In this document: positions 52,070 to 60,024 of the stretch, one piece after another
How positions within the stretch are numbered: position 1 is the first letter of the stretch
Layout of the letters: every line of letters starts with the position of its first letter
DNA from: AP-15 sp963832875
GTDB lineage: Bacteria > Pseudomonadota > Alphaproteobacteria > ATCC43930 > CGMCC-115725
Assembly (NCBI GenBank): GCA_963832875.1
Contig: CAWHWB010000002.1
Span: 248,001-312,000, forward strand
Reading direction: 5' to 3'
Length of the DNA: 64,000 nt
Position numbers and translations under genes: made by a program
The notes under the pieces: generated by a model
Database searches by the model: none
Told to the model about the DNA's origin: nothing
The model's input: only the letters and a program-made list of their open reading frames with translations

Positions 52070-52271
52070 TCCGCTGTCTCCCGGGAAGAGCCGATCGCGA
52101 TCGGCCCGGTGTCGCCACGTCAGAATACCCCGGTTGATACCGGCAAGACAGCGCCGCCGGAGGACGACGCCCAACAAGCGGTCAATCGGCCGGCGCCGCG
52201 CGCCACCGCCGCACTTGTGTCGGGCGTCTTCCCATGCTGCGCTCGGACTTCTCTTGCTATGGAGCACGTCC

Positions 52272-53279
52272 GTGACCTCAGCCCTCCCGCGCATCGCCGT
52301 GATCGGCACCGGCGGCACGATCTCCTCGCTCGGCTCATCGAGCCTCGATCTGCTCGACTACCCCGATTTCGGGCAGAAGCTTTCGGCCGAGACGCTGATC
52401 GACCGGTTTCCCGAGACCCGGCTCGTCGCCGATCCGGCGCCGCTGACCTTTCGCCAGGTCGGCAGCACCGATATCGGACCCAAAGACTGGATCGAGCTGC
52501 GCGCATTGATCCATCAGACCGCGCATGACGACCCGGCGATCGCCGGTTTCGTGATCCCGCACGGCACCGCGACGCTGGAGGAGACCGGGTTTTTCCTGAA
52601 CCTGACCTTGCGCGTCGGCCAGCCGGTGGTGCTGGTCGGGGCGCAGCGGCCGGCGAGCGCGCTCGGCACCGATGCGGGCATGAACCTGGTTAACGCGCTG
52701 CGGGTCGCCGGTTCGCCGCAGGCGCGCGGCAAGGGCGTGCTCGCGGTGTTGAACGACGAGATCCACGCCGCCCGCGACGTGGTCAAGACCTCGACCTACC
52801 GGGTGCAGACCTTCCGCTCGCTCGATTTCGGCGCGCTCGGCCATTGCGACGGCGATGGCGTGCATTTCTACCGCGCGCCATTGCAGGCGCACATGCCCGA
52901 CGGTCCGTTCGCGGCGCTCGACCTCGCCGTGCCGTTGCCGCGGGTCGATATCGTCTATTCCTATGCCGGCGCCGACGGCGCCCTGGTCGAGGCGGCGGTG
53001 GCCGCCGGCGCGCGCGGGCTGGTCTCGGCCGGGTTTGCGCCGGGCAGCCCGACACCCGAGCAGCGCACCGCCTTCGAGCACGCGGCGACGGCCGGGACCG
53101 TCGTCGTCCAATGCAGCCGCGCCTTTTCGGGCCGGGTCGCGCCGCGCCGCCGGCTGCGGCAGAGCGGCATTGTCGCCGGCGAAGATTTCAGCCCGCAAAA
53201 AGCCCGCATCCTCCTAATGCTGGCGCTGACCAAGACCACCGATATCGCCGCGATCCAGCAGATCTTCCAAACCTGCTGA
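52272..53279 (+). CDS. Asparaginase-like protein with altered HGTDT motif
   Basis: A 335-residue protein from GTG 52272, with GGAG eight or so bases upstream. The first catalytic motif is intact (GTGGTISS, Thr16). The second, HGTDTLEET in asparaginases, reads HGTATLEETGFFLNL, so the substrate-binding Asp is Ala100. VLVGAQRPASALGTDAGMNL is conserved. It has no signal peptide, as in type I enzymes. Related sequences with HGTAT exist to my memory, so this is a branch trait; the substrate may not be asparagine. Confidence 0.85.
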   Translation: MTSALPRIAVIGTGGTISSLGSSSLDLLDYPDFGQKLSAETLIDRFPETRLVADPAPLTFRQVGSTDIGPKDWIELRALIHQTAHDDPAIAGFVIPHGTATLEETGFFLNLTLRVGQPVVLVGAQRPASALGTDAGMNLVNALRVAGSPQARGKGVLAVLNDEIHAARDVVKTSTYRVQTFRSLDFGALGHCDGDGVHFYRAPLQAHMPDGPFAALDLAVPLPRVDIVYSYAGADGALVEAAVAAGARGLVSAGFAPGSPTPEQRTAFEHAATAGTVVVQCSRAFSGRVAPRRRLRQSGIVAGEDFSPQKARILLMLALTKTTDIAAIQQIFQTC

Positions 53280-53326
53280 TCATGCGAGGGCAAAGGGGTC
53301 AGAGGGTGGCGTCGGGTTCCTGGACC

Positions 53327-53788
53327 CTAGCCTTCGTCCCGCGGCACCAGCCCGCTGCCGACGAGCGCGTTCAGCAGCCCGCGCAGCTCGGCCGAACGTT
53401 GCGGACCGAACCCGATCTCGAAGCTGCGCTGCGCCTCGGCCCAGGCCTGGCGCGCTTGCTGAAAGCGCGCTTCGCCGGCCTCGGTCAGGCGCAATTCCTT
53501 GATCCGCCGGTCGGTGCTGCCGGGCGTGATCGAGATCAGCCCGTCGCGTTGCAGCGGCCGCAGGTTGCGGCCGAGCGTGGTGCGGTCGATGACCAGTTCG
53601 GCGGCGAGCTCGTTGATCGTCATCGCGCCGCTCCGCCGCAATTTGGCAAGAATGCCGTATTGCCCAGTGCGCAACCCCATCGCCGCCAGGTGCCGATCGT
53701 AGAGCTGTGTCACATAGCGCGCCGCCTGGCGCACCGCGAGGCAATTGCAATCGAAAAGGTTAGGCTGACCTGCGGGATCCACGGACAT
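53327..53788 (-). CDS. MarR-family transcriptional regulator
   Basis: A 153-residue winged-helix regulator. SGAMTINELAAELVIDRTTL is the recognition-helix region and ISITPGSTDRRIKELRLTEA the wing with the conserved DRR. MarR proteins usually repress adjacent genes and release DNA when an aromatic acid or similar ligand binds. It could control the catabolic genes to the left or ahcY, from which it diverges; no palindromic operator was recognised in the 158-bp spacer. Confidence 0.88.
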   Translation of the reverse strand: MSVDPAGQPNLFDCNCLAVRQAARYVTQLYDRHLAAMGLRTGQYGILAKLRRSGAMTINELAAELVIDRTTLGRNLRPLQRDGLISITPGSTDRRIKELRLTEAGEARFQQARQAWAEAQRSFEIGFGPQRSAELRGLLNALVGSGLVPRDEG

Positions 53789-53946
53789 TCCCCACGGCGT
53801 GACGCATTTTTCTGATCTGTGAGGATATGCACCTTTGTCAAGCAGCGGGCCGAAGGGACTGATCGCTTCGTCACCCGGCAGCTTGCCGAGCGGGTCGCGG
53901 CGCTGCTATATGCGCCACCCTCGCGCCGCTTCAGGAGAGCTGTTAA

Positions 53947-55257
53947 ATGCCCGCCTTCACCGACTACAAGGTCGCCGACATTGCTCTGGCCGATTGGGGA
54001 CGGCGCGAGATCGCCATCGCCGAGACCGAGATGCCGGGGCTGATGGCGCTGCGCGACGAGTTCGGCGCGGCGCAGCCGTTGAAGGGCGCGCGGATCGTCG
54101 GCTGCCTGCACATGACGATCCAGACGGCGGTGCTGATCGAAACCCTGATCCATCTCGGCGCGACCCTACGCTGGAGCTCGTGCAACATCTTCTCGACCCA
54201 GGACCACGCCGCCGCCGCGATCGCCGCAAGGGGCGTTCCGGTCTTCGCCTGGAAGGGCGAGAGCGAGGACGAGTACGAATGGTGCATCGAGCAGAGCCTG
54301 CGCGGCCCGGCCGAGGGTCCGTTCGCCGGCTGGACGCCGAATATGGTGCTCGACGACGGCGGTGACGCGACCAAGGTCCTGCACGACCAGAACCCGGATC
54401 TGCTGCGCGACATCCGCGGCATCTCGGAAGAGACCACGACCGGGGTCAACCGGCTCTACGAGATGATGCGGGAGGGCACGCTGAAGGCGCCGGCGATCAA
54501 CGTCAACGACAGCGTCACCAAATCCAAGTTCGATAATCTTTACGGCTGCCGGGAGAGCCTGGTCGACGGCATCAAGCGCGCGACCGACGTGATGCTGGCC
54601 GGCAAGCTCGCCGTGGTGTGCGGCTTCGGCAATGTCGGCAAGGGCTCGGCGGCGAGCCTCAGAAGCCAGGGGGCCCGCGTCATGGTCACCGAGATCGATC
54701 CGATCTGCGCGTTGCAGGCGGCAATGGAAGGCTATCAGGTGACGACAATGGAGGAGGCCGCGGCGCGCGGCGACATCTTCGTCACCGCCACCGGCGATAT
54801 CGACGTGATCACCATCGACCACATGCGGCAGATGAAGGACCGCGCAATCGTCTGCAACATCGGCCATTTCGACAGCGAGATTCAGATTGACGCGCTGCGC
54901 AACTACCCTTGGGAGGAGGTCAAGCCGCAGGTCGACGAAGTCGTCTTTCCCGATGGCAGGAGGCTGATCGTTCTGGCCAAGGGGCGGCTGGTCAATTTGG
55001 GCTGCGCCACCGGCCATCCGAGCTTTGTAATGAGCGCCTCGTTTACGAACCAGGTGCTGGCTCAGATCGAGCTGTGGACCAACCCCGGCAAATACGAGAA
55101 CCGGGTGTACGTGCTGCCCAAGCACCTCGACGAAAAGGTGGCAGCCCTGCATCTCGACAAGCTCGGGGTCAAGCTGACCAGGCTCAGCCCGGCTCAGGCC
55201 GGCTATCTTGGCCTCGACCGCGCTGGCCCGTACAAACCCGACCACTACCGATACTAG
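53947..55257 (+). CDS. ahcY: Adenosylhomocysteinase
   Basis: A 436-residue S-adenosylhomocysteine hydrolase. SSCNIFSTQDHAAAAIAARG binds substrate; GFGNVGKGSA is the NAD motif; the C terminus DRAGPYKPDHYRY is the canonical end whose Lys and Tyr cap the NAD site of the neighbouring subunit. It splits S-adenosylhomocysteine into adenosine and homocysteine and so sustains methylation. CAGGAGAG precedes the ATG. No SAH or SAM riboswitch motif could be recognised in its leader. Confidence 0.97.
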   Translation: MPAFTDYKVADIALADWGRREIAIAETEMPGLMALRDEFGAAQPLKGARIVGCLHMTIQTAVLIETLIHLGATLRWSSCNIFSTQDHAAAAIAARGVPVFAWKGESEDEYEWCIEQSLRGPAEGPFAGWTPNMVLDDGGDATKVLHDQNPDLLRDIRGISEETTTGVNRLYEMMREGTLKAPAINVNDSVTKSKFDNLYGCRESLVDGIKRATDVMLAGKLAVVCGFGNVGKGSAASLRSQGARVMVTEIDPICALQAAMEGYQVTTMEEAAARGDIFVTATGDIDVITIDHMRQMKDRAIVCNIGHFDSEIQIDALRNYPWEEVKPQVDEVVFPDGRRLIVLAKGRLVNLGCATGHPSFVMSASFTNQVLAQIELWTNPGKYENRVYVLPKHLDEKVAALHLDKLGVKLTRLSPAQAGYLGLDRAGPYKPDHYRY

Positions 55258-55396
55258 CCGCTTTTGGGAAAAATTAGCAACTTTTTGCGCACACAACGGC
55301 AACCGCCCCTTTTCTTTCGCAAAATTCATCTTATAATACCCGCATTAGGATGACGCCGATGCGTCGTCCAACCATCGGCTGTAATAGGAGTGCCGG

Positions 55397-57520
55397 ATGG
55401 TCGGTGCGGGATTAGCGGCGTTTGCGTCGATGGTCGCGATCGGGTTCGGTGCACTGTGGAACCGCGCCGAGCGCCGATTGTGCGAGCGTCTCCGTGAGAT
55501 GGCGGTGATCGAGCGCGACCGAGCGGCGGCGACGGCCGCCGCGCAACATGCGAGAAAGGAGACAGCAAGGCTGCGCGAAATGCTCGACGCGTTGCCGATA
55601 CCGGTGTGGCGCCGTCGCGATCGTAAGCTCGTCGATTGCAACCGAAGCTACGCTGCGGCCCTCGGCATCAGCCGCGAAGCAGCGCTTGCGGAGGGGCGGA
55701 CCCTCGTTCCGCACGGTTGCGATTTGCCAAGCGCACCACCCGTCTCCCCCGCTCCTCCCTTCGATAGCCATGTCGTAATCGGCGGCCAGCGCCGGCTCCT
55801 CGAAGTGAACGAGGCCGCGGGCGCGGACGGCGAGGGGATCGGCTTCGCCCTGGACCGCACCGAGATCGAAAGCGCGCAATCGCAGCTGTGGCGCCACATC
55901 AACGCGCACGCCGACGTGCTGGAAAGCATTTTCGCTGCGGTTGCGATCTTTGGCCCGGACCGCAGGCTCACCTTCTTCAATACCGCCTTCGCCGCGTTAT
56001 GGGGGATCGAGGAGGCCTGGCTCGCTGCCGAGCCCACGCTCGACGAGATCCTCGAGCGGCTGCGCGAATCGCGCCGGCTCCCGGAATTTGCCGATTTCCG
56101 CGCCTTCAAGCGCGAGCGCTGCGAAATGTTCACAGCGCTGATCGAGCCGCGGCACGAGTTGATGCACCTGCCCGACGGGCGCACCCTCCAGATGACGGTA
56201 TCGCCGCATCCGTTCGGCGGGCTGACCTTCGTCTATGAGGACGTCAGCGACCGGCTGGCGCTCGAACGCTCGTACAATACGCTGATCCAAGTGCAGCGTG
56301 CGACCCTCGACCATCTGTTCGAGGGGATCGCCGTCTACGGCAGCGACGGCCGGCTCAAGCTCCACAACCCGGCCTTTCGCGCGCTGTGGGGACTGTCGAG
56401 CGAAGATGTCGCCGGCGATCCGCACATCAGCGAGATCGTCGAGCGCACCCGCGGGTTCATCGATGATTGCGGCGATTGGGCTCGGGTCAGAGACGGGCTC
56501 ATCGCCAAGGTGACCGCGCCGAGCTTGACCAGCGGTCCGCTGTATCGCCGCGACGGCTCGATGCTGCAGGTGGCGAGCGTGCCGTTGCCCGACGGCGAGC
56601 TGCTGCTGACCTATCTGGACGTCACCGACACCGCGCGGGTCGAGCGGGCGTTACGCCAACGCAACGAGGCGCTCGAAACTGCCGGTCGGCTCAAAAGCGA
56701 GTTTATCGCCAGCGTCTCGCACGAATTGCGCACCCCGCTGAACACGATCATCGGCTTTGCCGAAATTATGAACAACCAGTATTTCGGGCCGCTGAATTCG
56801 AGCCAATCCGAATATTGCCGCGGGGTCGTCGATAGCGCGCAGCAGCTGATGGTCTCGATCAACGACATCCTCGATTTGGCAACGATCGAGGCCGGCTACA
56901 TGGTGCTGGAGCGCGGCCGGGTGGACATTTCCGAGATGCTGCAAGCGGTCGTCAATCTGACGCGGGAGCGCGCTTGCAGCCGCGGTCTCGATCTCGGTCT
57001 GCGCTGTCCGGCGAGGATCGAACCGATCGAGGCCGACCAGCGGCGGCTCAAACAGGCCCTGTTCAACCTGACTTCGAATGCGATCAAATTCACCGCGCCC
57101 GGCGGGGCCATCGGGATCGAGGCCGAGTGCCGCGATGGCGAGGTGCTGCTGACCGTCGTCGACACCGGGGCCGGCATTGCGCCGGCGGACCAGCCGCCGG
57201 TGTTCCAAAAATTCGAGCGCGGCGAGCGGCAGTGGGATTCAGGGCTCGGGCTGTCGCTGGTCAGGAATTTGATCGCGCTGCATGGCGGAACCGTCGATAT
57301 CCAATCGACGCCCGGGCATGGCACCCGGGTCATCTGCCGGCTGCCCGCGCAACCGGAATTCGGCACGTCCTCGAGCATGATGTCGGCCGACGCGGCGACG
57401 GCCTCGGAGGCGAGCGGTGAGCGGCAAGCCACGCCCGACGCGGCGACGACGAGCGCCCGCAGCGGGCCTCCGGTGCTCGCCGTCGGCGAGCATGCCGATT
57501 GCCGCGCATTGCCGGCGTAA
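55397..57520 (+). CDS. divL: PAS-domain sensor histidine kinase, DivL-like
   Basis: A 707-residue kinase. One N-terminal membrane helix (VGAGLAAFASMVAIGFGALW), then PAS-type segments near 65, 190 and 300 (FFNTAFAALWGI, LHNPAFRALWGL). HisKA follows with SVSHELRTPLN (phospho-acceptor His442) and the ATPase domain with NLTSNAIKF, DTGAGIA and GLGLSLVRNL. The position beside tsaE is that of divL in alphaproteobacteria. Caulobacter DivL has Tyr where this protein has His, so here it may be an active kinase. DivL works with DivK in the CtrA cell-cycle pathway; the assignment rests on synteny and domain order. Confidence 0.78.
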   Translation: MVGAGLAAFASMVAIGFGALWNRAERRLCERLREMAVIERDRAAATAAAQHARKETARLREMLDALPIPVWRRRDRKLVDCNRSYAAALGISREAALAEGRTLVPHGCDLPSAPPVSPAPPFDSHVVIGGQRRLLEVNEAAGADGEGIGFALDRTEIESAQSQLWRHINAHADVLESIFAAVAIFGPDRRLTFFNTAFAALWGIEEAWLAAEPTLDEILERLRESRRLPEFADFRAFKRERCEMFTALIEPRHELMHLPDGRTLQMTVSPHPFGGLTFVYEDVSDRLALERSYNTLIQVQRATLDHLFEGIAVYGSDGRLKLHNPAFRALWGLSSEDVAGDPHISEIVERTRGFIDDCGDWARVRDGLIAKVTAPSLTSGPLYRRDGSMLQVASVPLPDGELLLTYLDVTDTARVERALRQRNEALETAGRLKSEFIASVSHELRTPLNTIIGFAEIMNNQYFGPLNSSQSEYCRGVVDSAQQLMVSINDILDLATIEAGYMVLERGRVDISEMLQAVVNLTRERACSRGLDLGLRCPARIEPIEADQRRLKQALFNLTSNAIKFTAPGGAIGIEAECRDGEVLLTVVDTGAGIAPADQPPVFQKFERGERQWDSGLGLSLVRNLIALHGGTVDIQSTPGHGTRVICRLPAQPEFGTSSSMMSADAATASEASGERQATPDAATTSARSGPPVLAVGEHADCRALPA

Positions 57521-57726
57521 TGGCGCGCCGCCGCCATGGCCGCGACGCCGGCGCGATTCGCCGGTGCTGCAGGTCCGACGGTCAAGGAAACATCCTTTCG
57601 CCGCACCCGTAGGCAGTGCGTTTGCAGCGGCAAACAGCGCCCGGCGGCGCGCTCGAGCGGGCGTTCGATCAGGTCTGCTGGCCCATCTTGCGCGTAAATC
57701 AGCCGGCGATATACAACGGCCGGGTG

Positions 57727-58191
57727 ATGACTGTCTTCGATCTGCCTGATGAAGCCGCGACCGCCGCGCTCGCTGCCCGCATTGCCGCGCAGGCCCGGCC
57801 CGGCGACGTCATTGCGCTCAGGGGCGACCTCGGCGTCGGCAAAACCAGCTTCGCCCGCGCTTTCATCCGGGCGCGCGGCAATGCCGAGGAGGAGATCCCG
57901 AGTCCGACCTTCACCCTCGTTCAAATCTATGAGCCGAGCGACGCGATGATCTGGCATTTCGATCTCTACCGCCTCGGCACAGCCGAGGAAGCCTGGGAGC
58001 TCGGCATCGAAGAGGCCTTTGTCAGCGGCATTTCGCTGATCGAGTGGCCCGAACGCCTCGGCGCTCTGTTGCCGCGGCGTCGGCTCGAAATCTCGTTGAG
58101 CTTCGGCGAGCGGCCGCAGGCGAGGCGAGCCGACTGCGCGGGCGGCGCCGAGTGGCGGGTGCGGCTCGCAGAAATCGCCGCCCGTGCCTGA
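57727..58191 (+). CDS. tsaE: tRNA threonylcarbamoyladenosine biosynthesis ATPase TsaE
   Basis: A 154-residue P-loop ATPase. GDLGVGKTSFAR is the Walker A motif, PSPTFTLVQIYE and HFDLYRLG are the TsaE signatures, and GISLIEWPERL closes the fold. With TsaB and TsaD it makes t6A37 of tRNAs that read ANN codons. ATG 57727 is chosen over the GTG one codon before it. Its end overlaps the start of the next gene by eight bases. Confidence 0.93.
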   Translation: MTVFDLPDEAATAALAARIAAQARPGDVIALRGDLGVGKTSFARAFIRARGNAEEEIPSPTFTLVQIYEPSDAMIWHFDLYRLGTAEEAWELGIEEAFVSGISLIEWPERLGALLPRRRLEISLSFGERPQARRADCAGGAEWRVRLAEIAARA

Positions 58192-59281
58192 CCCGGACGC
58201 GTTCGGCCTGCCGCGTAGTCTACCCGAGGGCGGGCCGCCGCCGCCGGCTATCGTCGCGCCGCGTCGGCTGGCGATGGCAGCCTTTCTCGAAGCGAATGGC
58301 TGGGGCGGCGTCGTGCCGGCTCCGCTCGCCGCCGACGCATCGTTTCGCTGCTATTACCGGCTCCGCCGCGGCCCCAACAACGCGTTCTCCAGCGCCATCG
58401 TCATGGACGCGCCGCCGCGCTACGAAGATGTAGGTCCCTATGTCGCCGTGTCGGCAATGCTGCGCAGCCTCGGCCTCAGCGCTCCCGAGGTGATGGCCGA
58501 GGATCGCGCCCAAGGATTTCTGCTGATCGAGGATTTTGGCGACGACACCTACACCCGGCTCTTGGCTCGCGACGCCGACGAGCAGGCCCTCTACGCCCTG
58601 GCTGTCGACGCCCTGGCAGCGCTGCAGCAAGCGGTCGCCGCGGCCGGCGCCGTGCCCGATCTGCCGCCCTACGACACAGTCCGGCTTCTGGACGAAGCAG
58701 CCCTGCTCGTCGATTGGTATATGCCGGCGACGCTCGGAGCGCCGATCGCGCCGGCGCTGCGCGAGGAATATCTGGCGCTGTGGCGCGCGGTTCTGCCGCA
58801 GGCGGCGGAACCCTTCGCCCCGACCCTGGTGCTGCGCGACTTCCATATCGACAACCTGATGCTGTTGCCCGGCCGCCGGGGCGTGCGGCGTTGCGGGCTG
58901 CTCGATTTTCAGGACGCGGTCATTGGGCCGCCCGGCTACGACCTCGTCTCGCTGATCGAGGATGCACGTCGCGACGTAGCCGAGGATTTGCGCCGAGAGC
59001 TGACCCTGCGCTATCTCGCCGCCTTTCCGGCGCTCAACCGCGCCGCATTCGCACGCTCCGCCGCGATCCTCGCCGCCCAGCGCAATTGCAAGATCCTCGG
59101 CATCTTCACCCGGCTGTGGAAGCGCGACGGCAAGCCCGGCTATCTGGTTCATGTCCCGCGGCTGTGGCGCCTGCTCGAGGCCGATCTGCACGAGCCTGCC
59201 CTCGCTGGCATCGCACGTTGGCTCGACCGTCATCTGCCGCCGGCCGCCAGGCGAACGCCCGGCCTCCAGAGCGCCGCGTGA
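58184..59281 (+). CDS. amgK: Sugar kinase AmgK (N-acetylmuramate/N-acetylglucosamine anomeric kinase)
   Basis: A 365-residue phosphotransferase from GTG 58184. LLIEDFGDDTYTRLL is typical of AmgK, and LRDFHIDNLMLL with LLDFQDAVIGPPGYDL hold the catalytic Asp and metal ligands. AmgK phosphorylates recycled MurNAc at C1. Its TGA overlaps the murU GTG, and the pair forms the peptidoglycan-recycling route that bypasses de novo UDP-MurNAc synthesis. Being between tsaE and murU is a standard alphaproteobacterial arrangement. Confidence 0.9.
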   Translation: MPDPDAFGLPRSLPEGGPPPPAIVAPRRLAMAAFLEANGWGGVVPAPLAADASFRCYYRLRRGPNNAFSSAIVMDAPPRYEDVGPYVAVSAMLRSLGLSAPEVMAEDRAQGFLLIEDFGDDTYTRLLARDADEQALYALAVDALAALQQAVAAAGAVPDLPPYDTVRLLDEAALLVDWYMPATLGAPIAPALREEYLALWRAVLPQAAEPFAPTLVLRDFHIDNLMLLPGRRGVRRCGLLDFQDAVIGPPGYDLVSLIEDARRDVAEDLRRELTLRYLAAFPALNRAAFARSAAILAAQRNCKILGIFTRLWKRDGKPGYLVHVPRLWRLLEADLHEPALAGIARWLDRHLPPAARRTPGLQSAA

Positions 59282-60000
59282 TCGCCCCGCCGCGGCAGGC
59301 AATGGTGCTGGCGGCCGGGCTCGGGACCCGGCTGCGCCCGGTGACCGATCGGATGCCGAAACCGCTCGTCGAGCTCGACGGCCGCACCCTGATCGATCAC
59401 GCGTTGGACCGGCTGGCGCAGGCCGGCGTCGAGCATGTCGTCGTCAACACCCACTACCTCGGGGCGATGATGGCCGCGCATCTCGCCGGTCGCGCCCGGC
59501 CGCGGCTCGAGATCTCCGAGGAACCCGAACTGCTCGATACCGGCGGCGGGGTGGCGCGAGCCTTGCCGTCGCTCGGCGAGGCGTTTTTCGTCGTCAACGC
59601 CGATGTCTTCTGGCTCGACGGCAGAGATTCGGCATTGCTGCGCCTGGCCCGCGCCTTTGACGCCCTTTCGACCGATGCGCTGCTGCTGCTGCAGCGCACG
59701 GTGAGCGCGGTCGGCTACGAGGGCAGCGGCGATTACCTGATCGATCCGGCCGGGCATCCGCGGCGCCGCCGGGAACGAGAGATTGCCCCGTTTTTGTTCG
59801 CCGGAATCCAACTGCTCCACCGTCGCGTGTTCGACGGGGTGACCGACCGGGTCTTCTCCCTGGTCCGCCTGTTCGATCGGGCTGAGCGGGCGGGCCGCTT
59901 ACGGGCCATCGTCCATGACGGCGAGTGGTATCATGTCGGCACGCCGGCGGGGCTCGACGCCACCCGGGCGCGGCTCGCCTCGTACCGCATCGAGCGCTAG
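59278..60000 (+). CDS. murU: N-acetylmuramate-1-phosphate uridylyltransferase MurU
   Basis: A 240-residue nucleotidyltransferase from GTG 59278 overlapping amgK. The signature is AMVLAAGLGTRLRPVTDRMP with KPLVELDGRTLIDH; VVNADVFW gives a metal-binding Asp. It uses UTP to convert MurNAc-1-phosphate to UDP-MurNAc. It has the short MurU length, not that of GlmU or RfbA. A 24-bp gap precedes addB. Confidence 0.9.
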   Translation: MIAPPRQAMVLAAGLGTRLRPVTDRMPKPLVELDGRTLIDHALDRLAQAGVEHVVVNTHYLGAMMAAHLAGRARPRLEISEEPELLDTGGGVARALPSLGEAFFVVNADVFWLDGRDSALLRLARAFDALSTDALLLLQRTVSAVGYEGSGDYLIDPAGHPRRRREREIAPFLFAGIQLLHRRVFDGVTDRVFSLVRLFDRAERAGRLRAIVHDGEWYHVGTPAGLDATRARLASYRIER

Positions 60001-60024
60001 AAAATCCGAGCAAGCGAGCCAGGG

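Noticed and set aside
50384..52528. 714-codon plus-strand open frame
   Set aside because: Mirror frame of the GC-rich ThDP enzyme gene; composition is antisense-like and no domain is seen.
53789..53946. SAH or SAM riboswitch before ahcY
   Set aside because: No conserved riboswitch core could be recognised in the 158-bp leader.
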